Source of the DNA: Oceanobacillus iheyensis HTE831
GTDB taxonomy: Bacteria > Bacillota > Bacilli > Bacillales > Amphibacillaceae
Reading direction: 5' to 3'
Assembly: GCF_000011245.1 (NCBI RefSeq)
Contig: NC_004193.1
Span: forward strand, 3,016,501-3,080,500
DNA length: 64,000 nt
Part shown: positions 8,748 through 16,176 of the stretch, piece by piece
How the letters are laid out: each line of letters begins with the position of its first letter
How positions within the stretch are numbered: position 1 is the stretch's first letter
Notes under the pieces: generated by a model
What the model saw: the letters and a program-made list of their open reading frames with translations, nothing else
The model's database searches: none
Told to the model about the DNA's origin: nothing
Made by a program: the position numbers and the translations under genes

Positions 8748-9885
8748 CTCTTTCACCTTGGTTGGACCGTAGTAAATCCGCATACCATGTTTTCAATTTA
8801 TTTTCTTCTACTTCCCAGTTCAACTCATTCTGAACTGCTTTCTTACCATTTGCACCCATTTCTTCAGCTTTATCAGGATTCTCGACTAAATAAGAAATGG
8901 CATCTTTAATTTCCTGATCATTATATGGGTCCACTGTGATTCCACATTGGTGTTTATTTATGAAATTTTCCCATACTGGAAAGTTCGAACATATTACTGG
9001 TATACCAGCATTCATATATTCAAAGAACTTGGTCAATTCTTTTTTCATGTAGTGCTCAGTAGGTGGAAAAAGAGCGATCCCAGCTAACCAATTATGTTGT
9101 AAATATCTTTCTTCGATATCTTCTTTTTCTACAAACTGATCGATGCCTTCAATTTGAATATTGTCTTTTCTGGTAGCTGCTTTGTTATAGATTTGTTCAG
9201 CTAATTGATTTGGACATTTTCCTACATAATAAACTTCCATCCGCTCATCAATAACTGGAATTCTAGCGTGTATTAAAGCACCTCTATCTAAGGTTACATT
9301 TCCAGTATAAAGTAATTTATATTCTGGTGTACCAGTTCGGTGATGCTCGCTAATCTTCTGATTTATTGTTGGATAGTTTAAGATACATTTCCCTGTCGGA
9401 TAAATATCTTGGTAATATTTTTCAGCCAGACAAAGCTCCATATTTTTCGAAAAGAATCTTTCCATTGTTTTATACGTAAAGGCGATTAATTTCCGAATTG
9501 GCCGAGACATATAATCTTTCTGCATAATACTTGTTATATAGTCTTCATGGATATCATATATCACATGATTGCTTTTGTTTTTTAATAGCCAACCAACTGG
9601 AAGCAATTCTGGGTCGTGAAAATGATAAACATCCGCATTTAATTTTTTGGCTTGCTTATATGCAGCTAACGCCCCGATCGTCATTCTTTTCAACCTGCTG
9701 GTATAGCTCTTCAGTTTTATATGCTTGATTGGTACTTCCTTACGTTCGCTATTTTTGTCTTCCTTTGCAAGTAAAAACACTTCAAAACCTGCTTTTTGCA
9801 AGGATTTACATTCTTTATGATAAATCCTCGGATCATAAGGATGATGTACGGTTGTTAGCTGAACGACACGATTTGAAGCAGTCAT
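8725..9885 (-). CDS. GT4 family glycosyltransferase
   Basis: This 386-residue GT-B fold glycosyltransferase has the N-terminal pattern VVQLTTVHHPYDPRIYHKE and a later segment HFHDPELLPVGW, both characteristic of a family 4 subgroup in polysaccharide loci. The C-terminal half has FFEYMNAGIPVICSNFP, the nucleotide-sugar binding region of the second Rossmann domain. It is predicted to be cytoplasmic or membrane-associated and to extend a lipid-linked saccharide. It lies between another GT4 gene (23 bases upstream) and a GT2 gene it overlaps, so all three are likely co-transcribed. The specific sugar is not evident. Confidence 0.87.
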   Translation of the reverse strand: MTASNRVVQLTTVHHPYDPRIYHKECKSLQKAGFEVFLLAKEDKNSERKEVPIKHIKLKSYTSRLKRMTIGALAAYKQAKKLNADVYHFHDPELLPVGWLLKNKSNHVIYDIHEDYITSIMQKDYMSRPIRKLIAFTYKTMERFFSKNMELCLAEKYYQDIYPTGKCILNYPTINQKISEHHRTGTPEYKLLYTGNVTLDRGALIHARIPVIDERMEVYYVGKCPNQLAEQIYNKAATRKDNIQIEGIDQFVEKEDIEERYLQHNWLAGIALFPPTEHYMKKELTKFFEYMNAGIPVICSNFPVWENFINKHQCGITVDPYNDQEIKDAISYLVENPDKAEEMGANGKKAVQNELNWEVEENKLKTWYADLLRSNQGERDGDSNGI

Positions 9886-9907
9886 TACTTCTTTTCAACT
9901 CCTAATA

Positions 9908-11029
9908 CTAATCATCTATAGTTTCATTAAACAATTGTTCATATTGCTTTACAATTTTACTAGCCTGAAATTCTTTTACTCTCATTAAACCTAATTCTGT
10001 AACTATTTTCTTCTGATGCTCGTCCCACTGAAGGACCTTCTCTAAATTAAACGTTAGCGCATCAATATCTCCTACATCGATTAGGAGTCCATATTTTCCG
10101 TTATCTAATACTTCTTCTGCACCTGGCTTCGCTCTCGTAGATACTACGGGAACTCCGGTAGCTAGTGCTTCCGTTAATACATGTCCAAAGCCTTCTCTCT
10201 TAGAAGTTAGTGCAAATACATCTGAATGATGGAAATAAACGTATGGGTTTTCTTGAAATCCGATGAAATATACTTTATCCTCTATTTTTAATTGCTTTAC
10301 TAATGAAGTCAGCTTTTCTTCCAATTCGCCTTCACCAAGAATCACCAAGTTAGCTTTAACTTTTTCTTGGAGTTTTTGAAAAGCATTAATTAAAGTGATA
10401 TGATCTTTATCATCTACAAACCGTCCAGCTGTAATAACAACTTTATTCTCCCCCAAAAAAATGCTTTGATGTTCTTTTGGCAGAAGATTAATGTGAGTCT
10501 GTTGCTCGATGCCTTTGATATCAACCGGGTTATAAATTACACATACTTTATTTGAACGTACCTTATATTGTTCAATAATGTTCTCCTTAACTCCATTCGA
10601 TAGAGCAACTACTTTTTTGGCAAACAGATAAAACAATCCATATATTCTCAATTTAGCTTCCATTTTCTTACTTCCACCTAAAAATGCTGCTTCCCGGACA
10701 ATATTCTTTGCTTTAGTGAAAGATAGCAGTCTTGCAAGAATAGCAACAATATTATAATTAGGGATTGTACTAAAGACGATATCTGCTTGTTCTTCTCTTA
10801 TAATTTTTGATAAAGGTAAAATCGCCGATCTCAAACGTTTTGTTGATAGTTTGATAAACTTAATTTCTTCCTTCAAATACTTTTCATAATCACCATTGTA
10901 ATTGCAAGTCACTAGAACCGGTTCGAACGCTTCTAAATCTATGTTATTTAATATATTAAGCATGGTTCTTGCAGCCCCGCCAGAGCCCATTTGATAAATA
11001 AAAAAAACAACTTTTTTTCTTTGCACCAT
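9908..11029 (-). CDS. GT4 family glycosyltransferase, first gene of the polymer operon
   Basis: The product has 373 residues and a GT-B fold. The N-terminal glycine-rich acceptor motif (QMGSGGAARTMLN) is followed by VSNG-like ALSNGVKENI, the linker VITAGRFVDDKDH and the family 4 signature KREGFGHVLTEALATGVPVV, whose two Glu residues contact the nucleotide sugar. Similar proteins transfer GalNAc, GlcNAc or hexoses in capsule and teichuronic acid pathways. The start is an ATG with AAAGGA seven bases upstream. A promoter-like sequence lies about 40 bases before it, which makes this the probable first gene of the minus-strand operon running to the left edge. Confidence 0.88.
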   Translation of the reverse strand: MVQRKKVVFFIYQMGSGGAARTMLNILNNIDLEAFEPVLVTCNYNGDYEKYLKEEIKFIKLSTKRLRSAILPLSKIIREEQADIVFSTIPNYNIVAILARLLSFTKAKNIVREAAFLGGSKKMEAKLRIYGLFYLFAKKVVALSNGVKENIIEQYKVRSNKVCVIYNPVDIKGIEQQTHINLLPKEHQSIFLGENKVVITAGRFVDDKDHITLINAFQKLQEKVKANLVILGEGELEEKLTSLVKQLKIEDKVYFIGFQENPYVYFHHSDVFALTSKREGFGHVLTEALATGVPVVSTRAKPGAEEVLDNGKYGLLIDVGDIDALTFNLEKVLQWDEHQKKIVTELGLMRVKEFQASKIVKQYEQLFNETIDD

Positions 11030-11069
11030 ACTTCATTCCTTTTAAAAAAATTGCGTTTACACTGAACGA

Positions 11070-11098
11070 ATTATACCATAGGGGCTTTAATAAATAAA
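11070..11098 (-). promoter_or_regulatory. Probable SigA promoter for the polysaccharide operon
   Basis: On the minus strand a perfect TATAAT (11070-11075) lies about 40 bases before the first glycosyltransferase gene. The -35 hexamer at 17-base spacing is poor (TTTATT), so the assignment rests on the -10 box and its position. Confidence 0.45.
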
Positions 11099-11140
11099 TT
11101 GTCGATAACATTACAAATATGTCACACAAAAATGAAACCT

Positions 11141-11207
11141 CCTTGGGTAAAGAGGATCTCGCTTCTCTTTCACAGCATGCTAGTGCTGAAAGGGCTTGAC
11201 CCAAAGG
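11141..11207. other. Three-way-junction inverted-repeat element in gene-free DNA
   Basis: The outer arms CCTTGGGT (11141-11148) and ACCCAAAGG (11199-11207) enclose two hairpins: AAAGAG/CTCTTT (11149-11170) and CAGCA/TGCTG (11173-11188). The element lies upstream of the operon promoter. The surrounding stretch 11099-11543 has no supported gene, and nothing else in it was recognised. This may be a dispersed structured repeat or a small RNA; no promoter for it is clear. Confidence 0.4.
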
Positions 11208-11544
11208 CTACTGTACAGAATCGGAAAGCTTCGGTCGGTTTACCCTTTTCACATTTATTCTCTTCAACTATATAGCCTTTACAAGAAGAAATTGCTGCCT
11301 TATAAATAAGTTAAAATAGTTATCCCAGATAAAGTGAATATAAATGGTAGAAATAGTTTTGGTGATTATTGAGAGGAGGGGATAGAGATTTATAGTGACT
11401 GAAAGAGGTTGTTAATTTACACACTAATATGCCTGCGAAAATAATGTGTTTTTGTTTCTGAGTCACAGACTGCTAGGGGCAGATTCTGTTATCTAAAGGT
11501 GCTATTGTATAAAAAGAAGTGATAACTATAATAAATTTCCCATA

Positions 11545-11574
11545 AAAAAAAAGAGAGGTTATCCTCTCTTTTTT
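11545..11574 (-). terminator. Rho-independent terminator after the small lipoprotein gene
   Basis: An 8-bp GC-containing stem (AAGAGAGG/CCTCTCTT, arms at 11551-11570) has a TTAT loop and runs of T on the minus strand. It begins right after the lipoprotein stop codon. A-rich and T-rich flanks on both sides mean it could also work from the plus strand. Confidence 0.9.
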
Positions 11575-11575
11575 A

Positions 11576-12007
11576 TTACTCAATGCTTTCTAGTGCAGAT
11601 TTATATTCATTATAAGTATCTTCCTCTAAATCTCCGTTAATCTGAACTAATACATTTTTATGTTTAATAGTCCATGAGAACAACATTGCACTTTCTTCAC
11701 CCATTGAATCATAATGTTCCTTCATTTCATCTAAATCAGATTCATCACTATAAGTAAAAACTCTTCCACCAGAATCTTCGCCAAGTGCCGGAATTAAAAA
11801 TCTAACTCCTTCATCAGCTTTCATTGGCGCAATTCCGTAATCCTCGTTTGTCATTTCGCTTGGACTTTCTGCTTCTAACCCTGCGTCATTGAATGCACTG
11901 ATAACATCATCAGTAGTAATTTTATCCTCTCCACCAGCTTCTTCATTATTACAAGCAGCTAAAGTTAAAACAGACAAAATAATAGCAAAAAATAATACTT
12001 TTTTCAT
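11576..12007 (-). CDS. Small lipoprotein of unknown function
   Basis: This 143-residue protein has a signal peptide and lipobox (LTLAAC, Cys at about residue 19) followed by an acidic linker (NNEEAGGEDK), so it should be lipid-anchored on the outer face of the membrane. The remaining 110 residues look like a small alpha/beta domain. I do not recognise a family. The pattern of an extracytoplasmic domain ending in YNEYKSALESIE resembles small stress-related lipoproteins of Bacillaceae, but that is weak evidence. It is monocistronic, with its own terminator downstream. A possible promoter (TTCATA, 17 bases, TAATAT) lies upstream. Confidence 0.75.
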   Translation of the reverse strand: MKKVLFFAIILSVLTLAACNNEEAGGEDKITTDDVISAFNDAGLEAESPSEMTNEDYGIAPMKADEGVRFLIPALGEDSGGRVFTYSDESDLDEMKEHYDSMGEESAMLFSWTIKHKNVLVQINGDLEEDTYNEYKSALESIE

Positions 12008-12231
12008 AATTTACCCCCTAAAACAATTTACCTATATATTACCATATATTCCATATTTTATGAATAATTTTTCGCAAATCAGCTAATTTTTCATTATTTT
12101 TAGAGATAAAGTTTACCTTATGAATGTTGATCTATAACTACATTCTGATAGAAGACATAGAAAGAGTTTTTGTATTATGTAGTAAGAGTATGTGCTATAT
12201 ACGAGAGGGCAATCACTGTAGAAGGCAGTGC

Positions 12232-12274
12232 TAAAACGAGCCTCCGTAATGCCTGTTGAACACACGGAGGCTCG
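12232..12274 (-). terminator. Terminator of the galU-ugd operon
   Basis: On the minus strand a perfect 11-bp stem (CGAGCCTCCGT pairing with ACGGAGGCTCG) with a 16-base loop is followed by TTTTAG. It lies about 40 bases past the dehydrogenase stop codon. The U-tract is short but the stem is strong. Confidence 0.85.
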
Positions 12275-12310
12275 ATAGCCAACCAGTAAATAAAACAATT
12301 TTGTAGATTT

Positions 12311-13624
12311 TTATGATAAGTTATTAATTGTTTTTCTACCAATAGAATGATATTCAATTTTGTGTTTTTGAACTTCTTTCATATCAAAGCAGTTTCTTCC
12401 GTCCATAATAACAGGAGAAGTCATTAACTCAACATATTTATCAAGCGGGAAATCTTTGATTTGATCCCATTCCGTAACAATTAATGTTGCTTGTTTTCCT
12501 TTAATTGCTTCCTCTATACTATTAGTATAGTTCACCTGTTCAGGTAATATTTGCTTCGCTCGTTCCATAGCTACAGGGTCGTAAGCTGTCACTTTCACAC
12601 CATCATCAACTAATTTACGGATTATAGAGATAGAAGCTGCTTCTCTCATGTCATCAGTATTTGGCTTAAACGACAATCCAAGTATTGCTACTTCTAATCC
12701 CTTTAAAGAGGTAAATCGACTTTTAACTTTATCAACAAGAATTTCTCGTTGCTTCTCGTTTACGCTAATTACCTTTTCAATAAGAGAAAGTGGCATGTTA
12801 ACTGATTCAGCAATCTGAACCATTGCTTTTGTATCTTTCGGAAAGCAAGACCCACCAAATCCGATGCCCGCATTTAAAAATGAAGAGCCAATACGTTTAT
12901 CCATACCAATTCCTTCAGTTACGGATTCTATATTCGCACCTAACTTTTCAGATAAGTTAGCTACTTCATTAATAAAACTGATTTTCATTGCTAAGAAGGA
13001 GTTAGCTGTATATTTAATCATTTCTGCACTTCGAATGTCAGTCACTACAATAGGAAGTTGAAAAGAATGATATAATTCTTCTAATTGTTTTTGGGCGTCT
13101 GGATGATTTGCTCCGACAACAATCCTATCTGCGTGAAATGTATCGTATACCGCCGTCCCCTGCCTTAAAAATTCTGGGTTGGAAGCCATTCTTATATTCA
13201 CACCTGGGCTTACTAATGAATTTAATTTGTCACCAATTTGTTCACCAGTTCCTACAGGTACGGTACTTTTTATTACTACTGTAACATCACGATCTACATA
13301 AGAAGCCATGGTTTCACTTGCTTTGTATAAATAAGATAAATCCGCAGAACCGTCTTCTGATTCAGGGGTACCTACAGCAAGAAATACAATGTCTTTCTGA
13401 TGTAGTCCTTCTTTATAGTCTGTTGTAAAAAACAGATTATCATTATTTATTCCATTTTTTAAGAGTTCCTCAATTCCTTCTTCGTATATGGGGCTTATTG
13501 CATTGTTAAGTTGCTGAACTCTTGATTCATCAATATCAATACAATGAACTCGGTGACCCTTTTCCGCTAAGCAGGCACCTGTAACTAACCCAACATAACC
13601 TGTACCAATTACTGCTACATCCAT
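12311..13624 (-). CDS. ugd: UDP-glucose 6-dehydrogenase
   Basis: This enzyme has about 437 residues and oxidises UDP-glucose to UDP-glucuronate with two NAD+. The N-terminal Rossmann motif is VAVIGTGYVGLVTGACLAE. The active-site segment FGGSCFPKDTKAM contains the catalytic Cys, and the C-terminal UDP-binding domain carries LGLSFKPNTDDMREA. It corresponds to B. subtilis TuaD/Ugd of teichuronic acid synthesis. I start it at the ATG at 13624, preceded by AGGAG at eight bases; a GTG at 13633 is too close to that site. GalU, which makes its substrate, ends 18 bases upstream, so the two form one operon feeding the polymer locus. Confidence 0.96.
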   Translation of the reverse strand: MDVAVIGTGYVGLVTGACLAEKGHRVHCIDIDESRVQQLNNAISPIYEEGIEELLKNGINNDNLFFTTDYKEGLHQKDIVFLAVGTPESEDGSADLSYLYKASETMASYVDRDVTVVIKSTVPVGTGEQIGDKLNSLVSPGVNIRMASNPEFLRQGTAVYDTFHADRIVVGANHPDAQKQLEELYHSFQLPIVVTDIRSAEMIKYTANSFLAMKISFINEVANLSEKLGANIESVTEGIGMDKRIGSSFLNAGIGFGGSCFPKDTKAMVQIAESVNMPLSLIEKVISVNEKQREILVDKVKSRFTSLKGLEVAILGLSFKPNTDDMREAASISIIRKLVDDGVKVTAYDPVAMERAKQILPEQVNYTNSIEEAIKGKQATLIVTEWDQIKDFPLDKYVELMTSPVIMDGRNCFDMKEVQKHKIEYHSIGRKTINNLS

Positions 13625-13641
13625 TTCAATCACTCCTAGTT

Positions 13642-14526
13642 CTACTCCATTGAATCTAATTTTTTCTTCAACAGATGCTTTACATCGTTATGCAAATCAT
13701 TTCTATTCAAAGCAAAATCTATCGTCGCTTCTATAAAGCCTAACTTATTTCCAACATCATAACGCTTCCCTTGGAAGTTATATGCAATCATTTCCTCTAC
13801 CTTTTTTAATTCAATTAGCGCATCCGTTAATTGAATTTCATTATCTTTACCTGGGGGAAGCTTTTCTAAGATCGGGAACACTTCAGGTGTTAAAACATAC
13901 CTTCCCATAATAGCTAAATTAGATGGCGCTTTATCCCTATCTGGTTTTTCAATTAAATCTTCAATAAAATGGATTGATGAAGAATCATCCAAACCTTTAC
14001 TCGGTTTTACAATTCCGTATTTTGACACATCTTCCCATGGAACATCATGTACTCCAATTACTGACTTTTGATGATTCTCTTCAAATACATTAATTAATTG
14101 TTTTAGGCATGGTTCATCTGAAACCACAATATCGTCACCTAATAAAACAGCAAAAGGTTCATTGCCAATGAATGTATGTGCACAATGAATTGCATGTCCC
14201 AATCCTTTGGGCTCTTTTTGTCGAATGTAATGAATGTTTGCCAATCCAGAAATCTGTTGAATTTCTTGCAACATATCGTAGTCTTCTTTTTCAGTTAGCT
14301 TTTCTTCTAATTCATAAGATTTATCAAAATGATCTTCTATCGCTCTTTTTCCTCTACCAGAAATAATTATTATATCTTCAATTCCTGAGTGAACGGCTTC
14401 TTCTACTATATATTGAATCGTTGGTTTATCTACTATCGGCAACATTTCCTTCGGTTGTGCTTTTGTAGCAGGTAAGAATCTAGTTCCTAATCCAGCTGCC
14501 GGTATTATAGCTTTTTTTACACTCAT
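13642..14526 (-). CDS. galU: UTP-glucose-1-phosphate uridylyltransferase
   Basis: This 294-residue enzyme makes UDP-glucose from glucose 1-phosphate and UTP. The nucleotidyltransferase signature IIPAAGLGTRFLPATKAQPKE is at the N-terminus, followed by LLGDDIV and the late motif KRYDVGNKLGF. Length and motifs match GtaB/GalU. UDP-glucose serves teichoic acid glucosylation and the Ugd reaction encoded next. Start: ATG with GAGGAG about nine bases upstream. It diverges from the plus-strand dehydrogenase gene, and the 158-base gap contains promoter and operator-like sequences. Confidence 0.97.
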   Translation of the reverse strand: MSVKKAIIPAAGLGTRFLPATKAQPKEMLPIVDKPTIQYIVEEAVHSGIEDIIIISGRGKRAIEDHFDKSYELEEKLTEKEDYDMLQEIQQISGLANIHYIRQKEPKGLGHAIHCAHTFIGNEPFAVLLGDDIVVSDEPCLKQLINVFEENHQKSVIGVHDVPWEDVSKYGIVKPSKGLDDSSSIHFIEDLIEKPDRDKAPSNLAIMGRYVLTPEVFPILEKLPPGKDNEIQLTDALIELKKVEEMIAYNFQGKRYDVGNKLGFIEATIDFALNRNDLHNDVKHLLKKKLDSME

Positions 14527-14577
14527 TTTCAGGCACTCCTCATTTGTTTACCATTTCGTAATTATAAACTTAATTGT

Positions 14578-14601
14578 TGAACTCATTCTTTATCGAGTTC
14601 A
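14578..14601. promoter_or_regulatory. Inverted repeat between divergent galU and dehydrogenase genes
   Basis: A perfect 7-bp inverted repeat, TGAACTC and GAGTTCA, is separated by 10 bases. It sits just upstream of the plus-strand promoter and about 55 bases before galU, so it could bind a regulator controlling both directions. Confidence 0.4.
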
Positions 14602-14609
14602 TATATAAC

Positions 14610-14638
14610 TATACAAGAATACTATATAATTGTATAAT
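14610..14638 (+). promoter_or_regulatory. SigA-type promoter for the plus-strand nucleotide-sugar dehydrogenase
   Basis: TATACA (14610-14615) and TATAAT (14633-14638) are separated by exactly 17 bases. The -10 matches consensus fully and the -35 in four of six positions. The gene starts 46 bases downstream. Confidence 0.6.
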
Positions 14639-14684
14639 ATTGAGCAAAGATATTTCACTTTAATCACTACAAAAAGGTAGGCAT

Positions 14685-16004
14685 ATGATAATGAGTTTAT
14701 TCGAGAAAATTCAAAATAAAACAGAGAAAATTGCGGTAATTGGTTTAGGATATGTAGGGTTACCACTTGCTGTAGAACTCGCAAAAAAATACGATGTTAT
14801 TGGTCTTGATTTAAACAAAGAAAAGCTAGCACAATATTCAAATGGTATTGACGTGACCGCTGAAGTGGGTAACGAGGCTTTGAAGCAAACGACACTAGAA
14901 TTTACGAGTGACGAGACTCGATTAAAAGAATGTAAATTTCACATTGTAGCTGTACCTACACCTATAAATACAGACAAAACTCCAAATCTCAAGCCAGTGA
15001 TTGGAGCTAGTGAATCGGTAGGCAGAAATATATCAAAAGGATCTATTGTTGTGTATGAATCAACTGTATATCCAGGTACAACGGAAGAAATATGTATTCC
15101 TATATTAGAAGAAAAATCCGGACTGAAATTTGGACAAGACTTTAAAGTAGGTTATTCACCTGAGAGAATCAATCCTGGTGACAAAGTAAATACATTAGTT
15201 AGTATAACTAAGGTTGTCTCTGGTTCTGACGAAGATGCACTGAAAGAGATATCTTCCTTATATGGATCGATCATTGAAGCCGGTGTGTTTGAAGCCGAAT
15301 CAATTAAAGTAGCTGAAGCTGCAAAAGTAATAGAAAACTCTCAACGTGATATTAATATCGCCTTTATGAATGAATTATCCATGGTCTTTAATAAAATGGA
15401 TATAGATACAAAGGCAGTATTAGAAGCAGCGGGTACGAAGTGGAATTTCCTGAATTTCACACCTGGATTAGTTGGTGGCCATTGTATAGGTGTCGATCCT
15501 TACTACTTCACATATAAAGCGGAACAATTAGGATATCATTCCCAAATCATTCTATCCGGCAGAAAAATTAATGATGATATGGGTAAATATATCGCAGGCA
15601 ACATTATCAAAAAAATGATTAAATCTAAAATCGAAATTGATGGTGCAAGAGTAGCTATTTTAGGTCTAACATTTAAAGAAAATGTTGGAGATGTAAGAAA
15701 TACGAAAGTGAATGACATTGTAACCGAATTAGAGGAATACGGTGTAAATGTCATTGTTCATGACCCAGTTGCAGAAGGTCAAGAAGTTAAAAAAGTGTTT
15801 GGAATAGAACTAGCTGAAGAAGATGATTTACAGGACCTTGATGCTGTTGTTTTAGCTGTACCGCATCAACACTATAAGGAATTAAATGTAAATAAAATCA
15901 ATACGATGTATAGACAAGACAATAAAAAAGTATTTATTGATATTAAAGGGTCACTTGATAAGAATGATTTTTATCAAGCTGGCTATAGTTATTGGAGTCT
16001 GTAA
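14685..16004 (+). CDS. Nucleotide-sugar dehydrogenase (UDP-HexNAc 6-dehydrogenase, TviB/WecC-like)
   Basis: This 439-residue UDP-sugar dehydrogenase has the Rossmann motif IAVIGLGYVGLPLAVELA, the helix motif EAAKVIENSQRDINIAFMNE, the catalytic Cys in GGHCIGVDPYY and the C-terminal LGLTFKENVGDVRN. These patterns group with Vi-antigen TviB and UDP-GlcNAc/GalNAc/ManNAc dehydrogenases rather than with the UDP-glucose enzyme encoded across the intergenic region. It should make a UDP-N-acetylhexosaminuronic acid for the surface polymer. Start: ATG preceded by AAAGGTAGG. An ATG two codons later is possible. It has its own promoter and a very strong terminator, so it is monocistronic. Exact substrate is inferred. 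Confidence 0.9.
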   Translation: MIMSLFEKIQNKTEKIAVIGLGYVGLPLAVELAKKYDVIGLDLNKEKLAQYSNGIDVTAEVGNEALKQTTLEFTSDETRLKECKFHIVAVPTPINTDKTPNLKPVIGASESVGRNISKGSIVVYESTVYPGTTEEICIPILEEKSGLKFGQDFKVGYSPERINPGDKVNTLVSITKVVSGSDEDALKEISSLYGSIIEAGVFEAESIKVAEAAKVIENSQRDINIAFMNELSMVFNKMDIDTKAVLEAAGTKWNFLNFTPGLVGGHCIGVDPYYFTYKAEQLGYHSQIILSGRKINDDMGKYIAGNIIKKMIKSKIEIDGARVAILGLTFKENVGDVRNTKVNDIVTELEEYGVNVIVHDPVAEGQEVKKVFGIELAEEDDLQDLDAVVLAVPHQHYKELNVNKINTMYRQDNKKVFIDIKGSLDKNDFYQAGYSYWSL

Positions 16005-16082
16005 TAGTAAGCTCGTATAGAAACGTAGTAATCTTCGCCTATCTTTTTGAAGAAATTCGAGAATGGGCGGGCTTCATTATAT

Positions 16083-16119
16083 AGTCCTCAATCAAACGTT
16101 TGATTGAGGACTTTTTTTC
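16083..16119 (+). terminator. Strong terminator after the plus-strand dehydrogenase gene
   Basis: A perfect 14-bp stem (arms 16083-16096 and 16099-16112, beginning AGTCCTCAATC) with a two-base turn is followed by seven T on the plus strand. Confidence 0.95.
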
Positions 16120-16124
16120 CTAAC

Positions 16125-16168
16125 AAAAAAACAGGAGCACCCACGATAATCGTGAGGTGCTCCTGTTT
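16125..16168 (-). terminator. Terminator of the Vpr-like protease gene
   Basis: On the minus strand CAGGAGCACC and GGTGCTCCTG pair around an inner CACGAT/ATCGTG stem, followed by seven T. It starts 9 bases after the protease stop codon and faces the plus-strand terminator of the convergent gene. Confidence 0.92.
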
Positions 16169-16176
16169 TAGTTTAC

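Noticed and set aside
8544..8909. Plus-strand frame of 121 codons over two glycosyltransferase genes
   Set aside because: It is antisense to overlapping real genes and encodes a Cys/Tyr-rich product without motifs.
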